64,000 nt of DNA from Pseudomonas sp. S30 (GTDB lineage: Bacteria > Pseudomonadota > Gammaproteobacteria > Pseudomonadales > Pseudomonadaceae), in assembly GCF_016518545.1 (NCBI RefSeq), contig NZ_JACVTO010000018.1:54116-118115 (forward strand), given 5' to 3'. Every line of letters begins with the position of its first letter. The stretch's first letter is position 1. The notes beneath the pieces were generated by a model. The model was not told where the DNA came from, did no database searches, and worked only from the letters and a program-made list of their open reading frames with translations. Positions 17,701-24,462 of the stretch are shown piece after piece. A program made the translations under genes and the position numbers.

Positions 17701-17828
17701 TGCGCCAGCTTGAAATGGCGCACCTGCTCGGCGAACGCGGGTGTCGGGGCCATGCCCAACGCCGCGAGGCTCGAGCCTCCAAGGCCGACGGCGGCGACCT
17801 TGAAGAACTGCCGACGGTTGAGATCCAT
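14760..17828 (-). CDS. fdoG: Selenocysteine formate dehydrogenase alpha subunit (UGA read as Sec)
   Basis: A single 1022-residue selenoprotein spans an in-frame TGA at 17240-17238; without recoding it looks like two ORFs. The start at 17828 follows AGGAGT and opens a Tat signal (NRRQFFKVAAVGLGG). A [4Fe-4S] site CPYCSVGC...LCPKGA follows. The recoded position reads NQARV-U-HGPTVASLAPTYGRG, matching the active-site Sec of E. coli FdnG/FdoG. Downstream are the bis-MGD binding segments (MGGNAAEAHP, SIGAQIIRSAAMVQLL, GMPGGGVNALRGHSN). It oxidises formate to CO2 in the periplasm. E. coli FdoG is about 1016 residues. It is first in the fdoGHI-fdhE-selAB-tRNA-Sec cluster. Confidence 0.97.
17195..17237 (-). 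promoter_or_regulatory. Bacterial SECIS hairpin
   Basis: Directly 3' of the UGA (17240-17238), CACGGCC (17237-17231) pairs with GGCCGTG (17201-17195). The apical helix is GGCAAGTCTTGCC (17223-17211), with the AAGUCU loop characteristic of fdnG/fdoG SECIS elements. SelB binds this loop. Confidence 0.9.
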
Positions 17829-17917
17829 CGTGCACTCCTGATCAGGTGTGGACGCACGGTCATGGCCGCGCGCCTCTCGGAAATCACGGTAGCGAGATGC
17901 AAAGCTCGCCAAGCCTG

Positions 17918-17958
17918 AGACTAGCCGAAAACACCGAAAGTGCAGTGATGAAGATCAA
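17918..17958 (-). promoter_or_regulatory. ANR/FNR-type class II promoter of the fdo operon
   Basis: On the minus strand TTGATCTTCATCAC (17958-17945) matches TTGAT-N4-ATCAA at 9 of 10 bases. TAGTCT, a fair -10 hexamer (17923-17918), lies 21 bases downstream. The implied start near 17911 puts the box centre at about -41, leaving an 80-base leader to fdoG. Confidence 0.72.
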
Positions 17959-18026
17959 TGACGGTCGTCGGATTCCGTAGCAACGGCCCCTGCAGCGACG
18001 CAGTACCGACGAATGGTCGGGGCGGC

Positions 18027-18845
18027 TCAGCGCATCAGATGCTTGAGCTGACGCGTCCAGGCATAGTCGGTGGCCTGCAACGCATCATCACCCTCCGTGA
18101 CACCGTCACGATCGACGGCGTAGGAGAAAATACCGGCCTTCCTGCCCTGGGTTGGCTGCCAGAGCGCGAAATCCCGGGCAGTGCTGGCCTCCAGCGAAAC
18201 CGTATCACCCCACCGCGCCCCGCGCTCCTCGTAGAAGGAAAAGCCCAGCATGAATTTGCTCGGGGGGAGAAAATCGGCGAACAATCGATCGTAATGCTGC
18301 TGAACCTGCGTGGTGCTCTGGCCATAGGCCTGGAACAGCACATAGTCCAGCTCGGGTTCGAGGGCGCGCAGCAATGCCATGTCACCCACCTCGCTGGTGT
18401 CGTAGATGAACAGCTTGCCTTCGGTCTTCAAGCGTTGACCCAGAATCCGTGACACCTCCCTGGCCTTGTTGCGTTCGGCATCGGACAGGTGCTTCTCCAG
18501 ATCGATGTCCAGGCCATCGAGCCCCGGTATCGAGAGATAGTGCGCCTGAACATGATCGGCCAATCGCTGATGGCCTTCAGGCGAGTCGGTGAATTGTGGA
18601 TCGATCAAGACATCGATGAACAGCGTGCGCACCACCTTGATGCCCTTGGCATGCATGGCAGGTATCAGTTCGGTACCCAGCTTTTCCCAGAACTGCGCAG
18701 TTTCCTCGCCATTGGGAAACACGAACGCGATGTCCACCTCCTCGGGCAAGTGCGACATCGAATTGTGGTTGTCGGCAACACCATTGGCAGTGTCGCGCCA
18801 GCTACGGAAGTAGCATCCCATCAGCGGTGTGGATGTGTCGGCCAT
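18027..18845 (-). CDS. GH18 endo-beta-N-acetylglucosaminidase, EndoS-like catalytic domain
   Basis: The 272-residue protein comes from ATG 18845 behind GGAG. It has the family 18 catalytic signature D110-G-L-D113-I-D115-L-E117, where the last Glu is the acid/base. Several blocks recall the EndoS/EndoF endoglycosidase domain rather than chitinases: GCYFRSWRD at the N terminus, NSMSHLPEEVDIAFVF, KVVRTLFID, FQAYGQS (Gln172, Tyr174), KFMLGFSFYEE and AGIFSYAVDRDGV. These enzymes cut the chitobiose core of N-glycans. No signal peptide, lipobox or carbohydrate-binding domain is present, so localisation is unclear. GC content appears lower than that of the fdo genes. It is monocistronic. Confidence 0.8.
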   Translation of the reverse strand: MADTSTPLMGCYFRSWRDTANGVADNHNSMSHLPEEVDIAFVFPNGEETAQFWEKLGTELIPAMHAKGIKVVRTLFIDVLIDPQFTDSPEGHQRLADHVQAHYLSIPGLDGLDIDLEKHLSDAERNKAREVSRILGQRLKTEGKLFIYDTSEVGDMALLRALEPELDYVLFQAYGQSTTQVQQHYDRLFADFLPPSKFMLGFSFYEERGARWGDTVSLEASTARDFALWQPTQGRKAGIFSYAVDRDGVTEGDDALQATDYAWTRQLKHLMR

Positions 18846-18982
18846 GTTCGGACTCCATTGCTCTGAAAGAGTCCCGATTCAACCGTGCCGCAGACACCTG
18901 CGGCATCCTGAACACCTTCCTCGCAGGGCTGGGTGGCGTCCACCGCGAATGTAGCGACTGGCGCCACTGCCGCCTGCCGCGC

Positions 18983-20701
18983 CTAGCGCAGCAGGTTGTT
19001 CTTGGCCAGGTTCACCAGCTCCCGGGCCCGGCCGTCCATCACCGCGCGCAGCATGAACAGCCCGAAGCCTTTGACGTTCTCGGCAGTGATTTCCGGCGGC
19101 ATGATCAACTCCTGCCGTTCGCTGACCACATCCACCAGTACCGGACCGTCATGGGCGAAGGCTTCGCGCAGAGCAGCTTCCAGATCCTGCGGGCGCTCCA
19201 CCCGGATGCCCTTGATACCCATGCTCTGGGCGAGGACCGCGAAATCGGGATTGTGCAGCTCGCAACCAGTGTCCAGCAGGCCACTGGCCTTCATCTCCAT
19301 CTCGACGAAACCCAGGGTACCGTTGTTCAGCACGATCACCTTGACCGGCAGCTTGGCCTGACCGAGGGTGAGGAAGTCGCCCATCATCATGCTGAAACCG
19401 CCATCACCGGACATCGACACCACTTGCCGCCCCGGAAAGCTTGCCTGGGCACCGATCGCCTGCAGCATGGCATTGGCCATCGAGCCATGGTTGAACGAGC
19501 CCACCAGACGACGCTTGCCATTCATCTTCAGGTAGCGTGCCGCCCAGGCCGTCGGTGTGCCCACATCGCAGGTGAATATCGCGTCCTCATCCGCCAGTTC
19601 GCTGACCAGCCGATTGAGGTACTGGGGGTGGATGATCGCGCTGTTCGGGCTGCTCTCGGCCAGGTTGTCGAGGCTCTTGCGGGCGCTGCGGTAATCGGCC
19701 AGCGACTTGTCCAGGTGGGCGCTGTCGGTGCGCTCGGCCAGGCGCGGCAACAGTTGCTGCAGCGAGTGCTTGATGTCGCCGATCAGGCCGATCTCCAGGG
19801 CACAGCGATTGCCCAGCGCCTCGGGCCGCAGGTCGATCTGGGCGATGCGTCCATGCTCGGGGAAGAATTGCCGATAGGGGAAGTTGGTGCCGAGCATCAG
19901 CAAGGTGTCGCAGTCCTTCATGGCATTGAAGCCCGAGGCGAAGCCGATCAGGCCCGTCATGCCCACGTCGTAAGGATTGTCGTATTCCAGGTGCTCCTTG
20001 CCACGCAGGGCGTGCACGATGGGCGCCTGCAACTGCTTGGCCAACGCCACCACCTCGGCATGGGCACCTGCGCAACCTGCGCCGCACAGCAAGGTGACGC
20101 GTTTGCCAGCGTTCAGGAACTGCGCCAGCTCATCCAGTCGGGCACGTTCGGGCACCACCACCGGTGGCGTCGGCGCCAGCCACTGGCTGACCTTGGCATC
20201 GAGCGAGGCCAGGGCCACATCGCCCGGGATCACCACCACCGCCACACCTCGCCGGCTCACGGCCACGCGCATGGCGCGTTCGAGGATCTGCGGCAACTGC
20301 TCGGCACGCGAGACCAGCTCGACATAATGGCTGCACTCCTTGAACAACGACTCCGGATGAGTGGCCTGGAAGTAATCGATGCCAATCTCGCTGCTGGGTA
20401 TGTGCGCAGCGATCGCCAGAACCGGAACACCGCTGCGGTGGCAATCGAACAGGCCATTGATCAAGTGCAGGTTGCCCGGACCACAGCTACCGGCGCACAC
20501 CGCCAGCTCTCCGGTCAGATGCGCCTCGCCCCCGGCGGCGAACGCTCCCGCCTCTTCGTTGCGCATGTGAATCCAGTCCAATCCGCCGAGTCGACGCATG
20601 GAATCGGTAAAGCCGTTCAGAGAGTCGCCGACCACCCCGTAGACGCGTTTGACGCCGGCTTGCTTTAGGGTGTTGACCATGAAATCAGCAGCGGTGGCCA
20701 T
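18983..20701 (-). CDS. poxB: Pyruvate dehydrogenase (quinone)/TPP-dependent enzyme PoxB
   Basis: The 572-residue protein has the three-domain layout of thiamine-diphosphate enzymes. The N-terminal Pyr domain has the catalytic Glu in HMRNEEAGAFAAGG (around residue 50). The middle domain carries the FAD-binding residues seen in pyruvate oxidases, and the C-terminal PP domain has GDGGFSMMMGDFLTLGQAKL as the Mg/TPP site ending in NN. E. coli PoxB is also 572 residues. It decarboxylates pyruvate to acetate and CO2, passing electrons to ubiquinone at the membrane. AGGA lies 8 bases before the start. The C-terminal membrane-binding tail is not strongly amphipathic, so acetolactate-synthase-like substrates cannot be excluded. 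Confidence 0.9.
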   Translation of the reverse strand: MATAADFMVNTLKQAGVKRVYGVVGDSLNGFTDSMRRLGGLDWIHMRNEEAGAFAAGGEAHLTGELAVCAGSCGPGNLHLINGLFDCHRSGVPVLAIAAHIPSSEIGIDYFQATHPESLFKECSHYVELVSRAEQLPQILERAMRVAVSRRGVAVVVIPGDVALASLDAKVSQWLAPTPPVVVPERARLDELAQFLNAGKRVTLLCGAGCAGAHAEVVALAKQLQAPIVHALRGKEHLEYDNPYDVGMTGLIGFASGFNAMKDCDTLLMLGTNFPYRQFFPEHGRIAQIDLRPEALGNRCALEIGLIGDIKHSLQQLLPRLAERTDSAHLDKSLADYRSARKSLDNLAESSPNSAIIHPQYLNRLVSELADEDAIFTCDVGTPTAWAARYLKMNGKRRLVGSFNHGSMANAMLQAIGAQASFPGRQVVSMSGDGGFSMMMGDFLTLGQAKLPVKVIVLNNGTLGFVEMEMKASGLLDTGCELHNPDFAVLAQSMGIKGIRVERPQDLEAALREAFAHDGPVLVDVVSERQELIMPPEITAENVKGFGLFMLRAVMDGRARELVNLAKNNLLR

Positions 20702-20913
20702 GAAAAGGTCCTTGAGTGACGATGAGTTTCAAGGTCTGAGTCGTGGCAAAACGCGCATGTTCCACTCGGATCATTAAGAAAAAGCTAAGCGTACCCCCGA
20801 CGTTATGAACCCTCACCTTTGCGATAAGCGAATCCAGCGACTGCGCGATTCTCTGCGGGCCTGTGACGTGGCGATGACCGTCAGGGGACTGACGCTGGAT
20901 CCGTCGCGGCCTG
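20702..20913. other. Intergenic region upstream of poxB, no intact gene
   Basis: These bases hold the poxB upstream region (AGGA before the start and an AT-rich stretch around 20770-20790). No convincing promoter pair was identified and no intact gene is present. Rightward it merges with the gene remnants. Confidence 0.5.
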
Positions 20914-21175
20914 CCGCACCCTACGACCTGGAGCATCGCGCAGTCCGTATTGCTGCAACCCGGGGACATCCTGATTTTCAAGAACCAGCAGTCCTGCACG
21001 CCCAGGTGGCTTAACGCCTCGCTATGACGGCCGCGATCGCTGGATGATTCGGGTGTTCGGCGTCGATGATCCGACACGCCTGGACCGTCTGGAAGAAGGA
21101 CTCAGGCGCCCTGCACAATCCCATGCGCATCGGCACCAGAGAAAAGCTGCTGGCAATCAGTATCGGCTCCTATGA
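20914..21175 (+). pseudogene. Decayed TauD/TfdA-like dioxygenase fragment
   Basis: Reading across frames gives VLLQPGDILIFKNQQ (codons from about 20947), then LHA in a second frame (20994) and TPRYDGRDRWMIRVFG plus VDDPTRLDRLEEG in a third (from 21014). These are the late strand and C-terminal Arg block (TPRYDG.DRW) of TauD/clavaminate-synthase-type Fe(II)/2-oxoglutarate oxygenases. Two frameshifts and a missing N terminus make it non-functional. The true upstream limit is not clear. Confidence 0.65.
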
Positions 21176-21329
21176 TGGCCTGTTCGGTCCCGGCACCAGC
21201 AGCGTCCTGATCTTCCTGTTGATTGGCTGCTTCGCCTTCGATTTCCTTCATGCCTTGGCATCGGCCAAGCTAGTGAACATCGCGACCAACGTCGCCGCTC
21301 TGATGGTCGTCGACCCTGCCTTGACCACC
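21123..21329 (+). pseudogene. Fragment of a TauE/SafE-family permease
   Basis: The translation GTREKLLAISIGSYDGLFGP followed by GTSSVLIFLLIGCFAFDFLH and ASAKLVNIATNVAAL matches the internal repeat of TSUP (TauE/SafE) anion permeases, normally about 250 residues. Only about 60 residues remain, with no upstream or downstream membrane segments. It follows the dioxygenase remnant without a gap. Confidence 0.65.
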
Positions 21330-21446
21330 TGATACGCTGAAATAGCGTTCAATGCAGGGCGGCTGGACGCATCGATGGTGCTCGAAACGCAGGACTATCT
21401 GGCGATTGCAAGGCCCCGATTGGTGGACATCAGCCGGACTGAATGA
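21300..21446 (+). pseudogene. Unidentified coding remnant with internal stop
   Basis: In the frame of the permease fragment, DPALTT is followed by TGA (21330) and then a coding-like stretch (YAEIAFNAGRLDASMVLETQ, then DYLAIARPRLVDISRTE) ending at TGA 21444. A CGA to TGA change could have created the internal stop. I do not recognise the family. Confidence 0.35.
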
Positions 21447-21494
21447 ACAGGCTTCATCGCCGCAGAGACGCGGAAATCTTCAGCCACTGAAAAC

Positions 21495-21518
21495 GCGAAG
21501 CCAGACTAATGGCTTCGC
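21495..21518. terminator. Intrinsic terminator, probably for the minus-strand ORF
   Basis: GCGAAGCCA (21495-21503) pairs perfectly with TGGCTTCGC (21510-21518). On the minus strand the stem is followed by GTTTTC, so it most likely ends transcription from the ORF at 21688-22134; the plus side reads TTCTGATGTTT. Confidence 0.6.
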
Positions 21519-21687
21519 TTCTGATGTTTACAGTTCTAAAAAGCCACACTTCATACTGGTCAGGACCAGGACCTGCGAATCTCCCAACCTGTGACTAGGC
21601 CAAGCTCGCTGATGGCTCCATCAGCTTTCGCTATACCAGACGTAGACACGACCTTCATTAGCTGCTGGAACTGCGCCAGTTGAAGAA

Positions 21688-22134
21688 TCACTTAATAGTG
21701 ATGGTGAAGTTGTCGCCTCCCAAGTAGCGAAGTTCAACCTCGCCAGTGACGTCTTTTCCGTCCGGAGCAATGAGCTTGTAGCATGACAGTAGAAACACTT
21801 CCCAGCTGACGGCCCTTCTTGCATAAAGGTGGGTGCCTAGCGCAAAAAGGACGCCACCCACACTGAATATCGGCCCGGGATACATCTGTAGATACTGCAG
21901 CCAGGTTGGGCCCGTCACTCTGTTATAGGTAATCGTTTCAGGGCCTAAAACGAGCGCACCGAAACCTAACAAGGCTATGACGAGACCCATCACCATCATT
22001 AACCCACCAGAATAGATAGCATTTCCATCGCAACCATTGACATAGTCCGCGTAGTCTTCGCTGAATCCTGAAACGTGATAGTCCCCAGCCGAAGCTGTCA
22101 GCCTTATTTCCAACCGTTCGATTTCTGGTTGCAT
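21688..22134 (-). CDS. Hypothetical membrane protein
   Basis: The 148-residue frame starts at ATG 22134 behind a strong GGGAGAGG site. Two hydrophobic segments, about residues 43-65 (SGGLMMVMGLVIALLGFGAL) and 88-105 (PGPIFSVGGVLFALGTHL), are followed by a soluble tail (YKLIAPDGKDVTGEVELRYL). No family was recognised. Base composition is clearly lower in GC than the surrounding genes (a sampled 60-base stretch at 21961 is 45 percent), suggesting acquisition. It sits alone between the gene remnants and ssb. Confidence 0.65.
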   Translation of the reverse strand: MQPEIERLEIRLTASAGDYHVSGFSEDYADYVNGCDGNAIYSGGLMMVMGLVIALLGFGALVLGPETITYNRVTGPTWLQYLQMYPGPIFSVGGVLFALGTHLYARRAVSWEVFLLSCYKLIAPDGKDVTGEVELRYLGGDNFTITIK

Positions 22135-22291
22135 GAGCCTCTCCCTGTGAAAACGGAGATACTAAGCAAGATTGATACTTCATAGGCCGTATCAGGAAAG
22201 TTTGGGAATATCCTGCGGCAGAAGGAGAAACACCATTGAATATTGTCGAATTCGCCGACAACCTTGATACTTGACTATCCCTCAGGTATAA

Positions 22292-22319
22292 AAAACCCGG
22301 AGCACTTGCCCCGGGTTTT
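22292..22319 (-). terminator. ssb terminator
   Basis: AAAACCCGG (22292-22300) pairs with CCGGGTTTT (22311-22319). On the minus strand the stem is followed by a run of Ts ending in TATA. It lies about 30 bases after the ssb stop. Confidence 0.85.
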
Positions 22320-22347
22320 CGTTGTAGCGCGATGCCCTACCGTTGCT

Positions 22348-22929
22348 CTAGAACGGAATATCGTCATCGAAACTGTCGAAGTCAGCCGCCGGCTGCGGAG
22401 CCTGCTGCGGCTGTTGCTGCGGCGCCGGACGCTGCTGGGGACGCGGCGCTTGCTGGCGTGGGGCCTGGTTGTAGTTGCCGCCCTGACCGCCTTGGCCACC
22501 CTGGTTGAAGTCGTTACCACCCTGGTTGTAGTTGTTGCCGCCTTGGCCGCCCTGGTTGTAGTTGTTGCCACCCTGGCCGCCATCCGGACGCCCGCCAAGC
22601 AGCTGCATGGTTCCCTGCATGTCGACGATGATCTCGGTGGTGTAGCGCTTGATACCGTCCTTCTCCCACTCGCGGGTCTGCAGCTTGCCCTCGATATAGC
22701 ACTGCGAGCCTTTGCGCAGGTATTGGCCGGCGATCTCGGCCACCTTGCCGAACAACGACACGCGGTGCCATTCGGTACGCTCGACCTTCTGCCCCGACTG
22801 CTTGTCGGTCCACTGCTCGCTGGTCGCCAGGCTCAGGTTGGTCACGGCGTTACCGTTGGGCAGGTAGCGGACTTCGGGATCCTGGCCGCATGTACCTACC
22901 AGAATGACTTTGTTAACCCCACGGGCCAT
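22348..22929 (-). CDS. ssb: Single-stranded DNA-binding protein
   Basis: The 193-residue protein has an N-terminal OB fold of about 110 residues (MARGVNKVILVGTCGQDPEV start, then SLATSEQW and EWHRVSLFGK). A long disordered linker rich in Gly, Asn and Gln follows, with repeats of GGQGGNNYNQ, then a Pro/Gln-rich stretch and the acidic tip DDDIPF that recruits repair and replication proteins. It works as a tetramer coating single-stranded DNA. AGGAGA precedes the start. The MFS gene ends 9 bases upstream, so the two may be co-transcribed. Confidence 0.97.
   Translation of the reverse strand: MARGVNKVILVGTCGQDPEVRYLPNGNAVTNLSLATSEQWTDKQSGQKVERTEWHRVSLFGKVAEIAGQYLRKGSQCYIEGKLQTREWEKDGIKRYTTEIIVDMQGTMQLLGGRPDGGQGGNNYNQGGQGGNNYNQGGNDFNQGGQGGQGGNYNQAPRQQAPRPQQRPAPQQQPQQAPQPAADFDSFDDDIPF
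22521..22580. repeat. Two 30-bp tandem repeats inside ssb
   Basis: Positions 22521-22550 and 22551-22580 differ at only two bases. They encode two copies of the linker unit GGQGGNNYNQ; partial copies flank them on the left. Confidence 0.8.
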
Positions 22930-22938
22930 AACGTTCTC

Positions 22939-24333
22939 CTAGGCTTCGCACGCCGCCGGGGCTGGGTTCACCAGACGCTCCAGGGTCGCGCGGTCCAAAA
23001 TTTTCGTATCCAGTTTGATGTAGACGGCGGCTTCTTCGGCCACCACTACGGCGTCGGTGACACCCGCCACAGCCATCAGACGCTCGGCCAGGCCGGCTTC
23101 GCGAGCCGCTTGCGGTGTCAGCGGCATGCGCAGGCTGGTCACATAGGGCGGCTCGTTCATGCCCAGGGCAGAGATCAGCCATATGACACACAGTACAGCA
23201 CATCCGAGGAACACAGTGCCCAGGCCACCGTGCTGGAACAACCAGCCACCGATGATGCCTCCCAGCGCTGCACCGAGGAACTGGCTGGTGGAATACACCC
23301 CCATCGCCGTTCCCTTGCCACCGGCAGGGGACACCTTGCTGACCAGCGAAGGCAAGGATGCCTCCAGCAGGTTGAAGGCGGTGAAGAATATCACGGTGCC
23401 AATCACCAGTCCCCGCAAGTCGTCAGCCCATTGCCAAAAGAACACTTCGGTCAGCAACAACACGCTGACGGCGCCAATCAACACGCGCTTCATCTTGCGC
23501 TTCTTTTCGCCGTAGATGATGAACGGCACCATTGCAAAAAATGAGACGAGCAGCGCGGTCAGGTACACCCACCAATGCTGTTCCTTGGGCAATCCGCCAC
23601 GCTCGACGAAGGCCAGCGGCAGTGCCACGAAGCTCGCCATCAGGATCGCGTGAAGGATGAAAATACTCAGGTCCAGGCGCAGAAGGTCCGGATTGCGCAG
23701 GGTTGGACCGAGCGCCTGGCGCGCGACACCCGACTCACGATGCTGCAATGCGCTATGCGCACTCGGCACGACGAAGGCAATCAGGGCGATACCGACTACC
23801 GCAAGTCCTGCGGTGGCCAGGAACAATCCTGACAAACCGAAGGCGCTTGTCAACAGCGGGCCGATCACCATGGCGACGGCGAACGACAGCCCGATGCTCA
23901 TGCCGATCATGGCCATGGCCTTGGTCCGGTGCTGCTCCCGGGTCAGGTCCGAGAGCAGTGCCATCACCGCTGCCGAGATCGCGCCGGCGCCCTGCAGGAT
24001 ACGGCCGGCGATCACGCCCCAGATGGAGTCGGCCTGCGCCGCCAGCACGCTACCCAGGGCGAATACCAGCAATCCCAGGTAGATCACCGGCCGACGTCCG
24101 ATGCGGTCCGAAATCATGCCGAATGGAATCTGCAGCACGGCCTGGGTCAGGCCATAGGCGCCGATCGCCAGGCCGATGAGCGCGGGCGTGGCGCCGGCCA
24201 GGTCCATGCCGTAGGTGGCCAACACGGGCAAGACCATGAACATGCCCAGCATGCGGAAGGCGAAGACCAGGGCAAGGCCGCCTGCGGCGCGGGTTTCGCT
24301 GCCGCTCATGCGTTCTTGATGGATGTCGTGCAT
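22939..24333 (-). CDS. YajR-like MFS transporter with C-terminal ferredoxin-like domain
   Basis: The 464-residue protein has 12 predicted helices of the major facilitator superfamily. The loop 2-3 motif A reads GMISDRIGRRPVIYLG, and GAGAISAAVMALLSDLTREQ resembles motif C-like packing. After the last helix (to about residue 395) comes a soluble domain of about 65 residues (RLMAVAGVTDAVVVAEEAAV then YIKLDTKILDRATLERLV), matching the YAM domain layout of E. coli YajR (454 residues). The substrate is unknown; drug or metabolite efflux is usual. The start at 24333 follows GAGG. It is divergent from uvrA and upstream of ssb. Confidence 0.88.
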   Translation of the reverse strand: MHDIHQERMSGSETRAAGGLALVFAFRMLGMFMVLPVLATYGMDLAGATPALIGLAIGAYGLTQAVLQIPFGMISDRIGRRPVIYLGLLVFALGSVLAAQADSIWGVIAGRILQGAGAISAAVMALLSDLTREQHRTKAMAMIGMSIGLSFAVAMVIGPLLTSAFGLSGLFLATAGLAVVGIALIAFVVPSAHSALQHRESGVARQALGPTLRNPDLLRLDLSIFILHAILMASFVALPLAFVERGGLPKEQHWWVYLTALLVSFFAMVPFIIYGEKKRKMKRVLIGAVSVLLLTEVFFWQWADDLRGLVIGTVIFFTAFNLLEASLPSLVSKVSPAGGKGTAMGVYSTSQFLGAALGGIIGGWLFQHGGLGTVFLGCAVLCVIWLISALGMNEPPYVTSLRMPLTPQAAREAGLAERLMAVAGVTDAVVVAEEAAVYIKLDTKILDRATLERLVNPAPAACEA

Positions 24334-24401
24334 GGATGAACCTCGTCTGAACCGGCGGCGATTCTATCAGTCCCACGACCAGACGGCATCTGCGCGACGC
24401 T

Positions 24402-24431
24402 TTGCCGCGTGGTGGCAGCGCGCCGTATACT
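24402..24431 (+). promoter_or_regulatory. Candidate sigma70 promoter of uvrA
   Basis: TTGCCG (24402-24407) and TATACT (24426-24431) are separated by 18 bases. The start would fall near 24438, about 25 bases before the TTG start codon. No convincing LexA box (CTGTAT-N8-ATACAG or CTG-N10-CAG) was seen between the two divergent genes. Confidence 0.5.
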
Positions 24432-24462
24432 TCTTCGTTTATGCCCGCCGAGCGAGGCTGCT

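Noticed and set aside
21621..21824. Minus-strand ORF of 67 codons overlapping the hypothetical membrane gene
   Set aside because: It has no ribosome site or family resemblance and mostly overlaps the better ORF 21688-22134 in another frame.
22440..22580. Short direct repeats that could suggest a CRISPR array
   Set aside because: They are in frame within ssb, encode the Gly/Asn/Gln linker, have no spacers and no cas genes nearby.
24334..24462. LexA (SOS) box in the uvrA upstream region
   Set aside because: No CTGTATATA-type palindrome or CTG-N10-CAG with good flanks was found by eye, though uvrA is SOS-controlled in enterobacteria.
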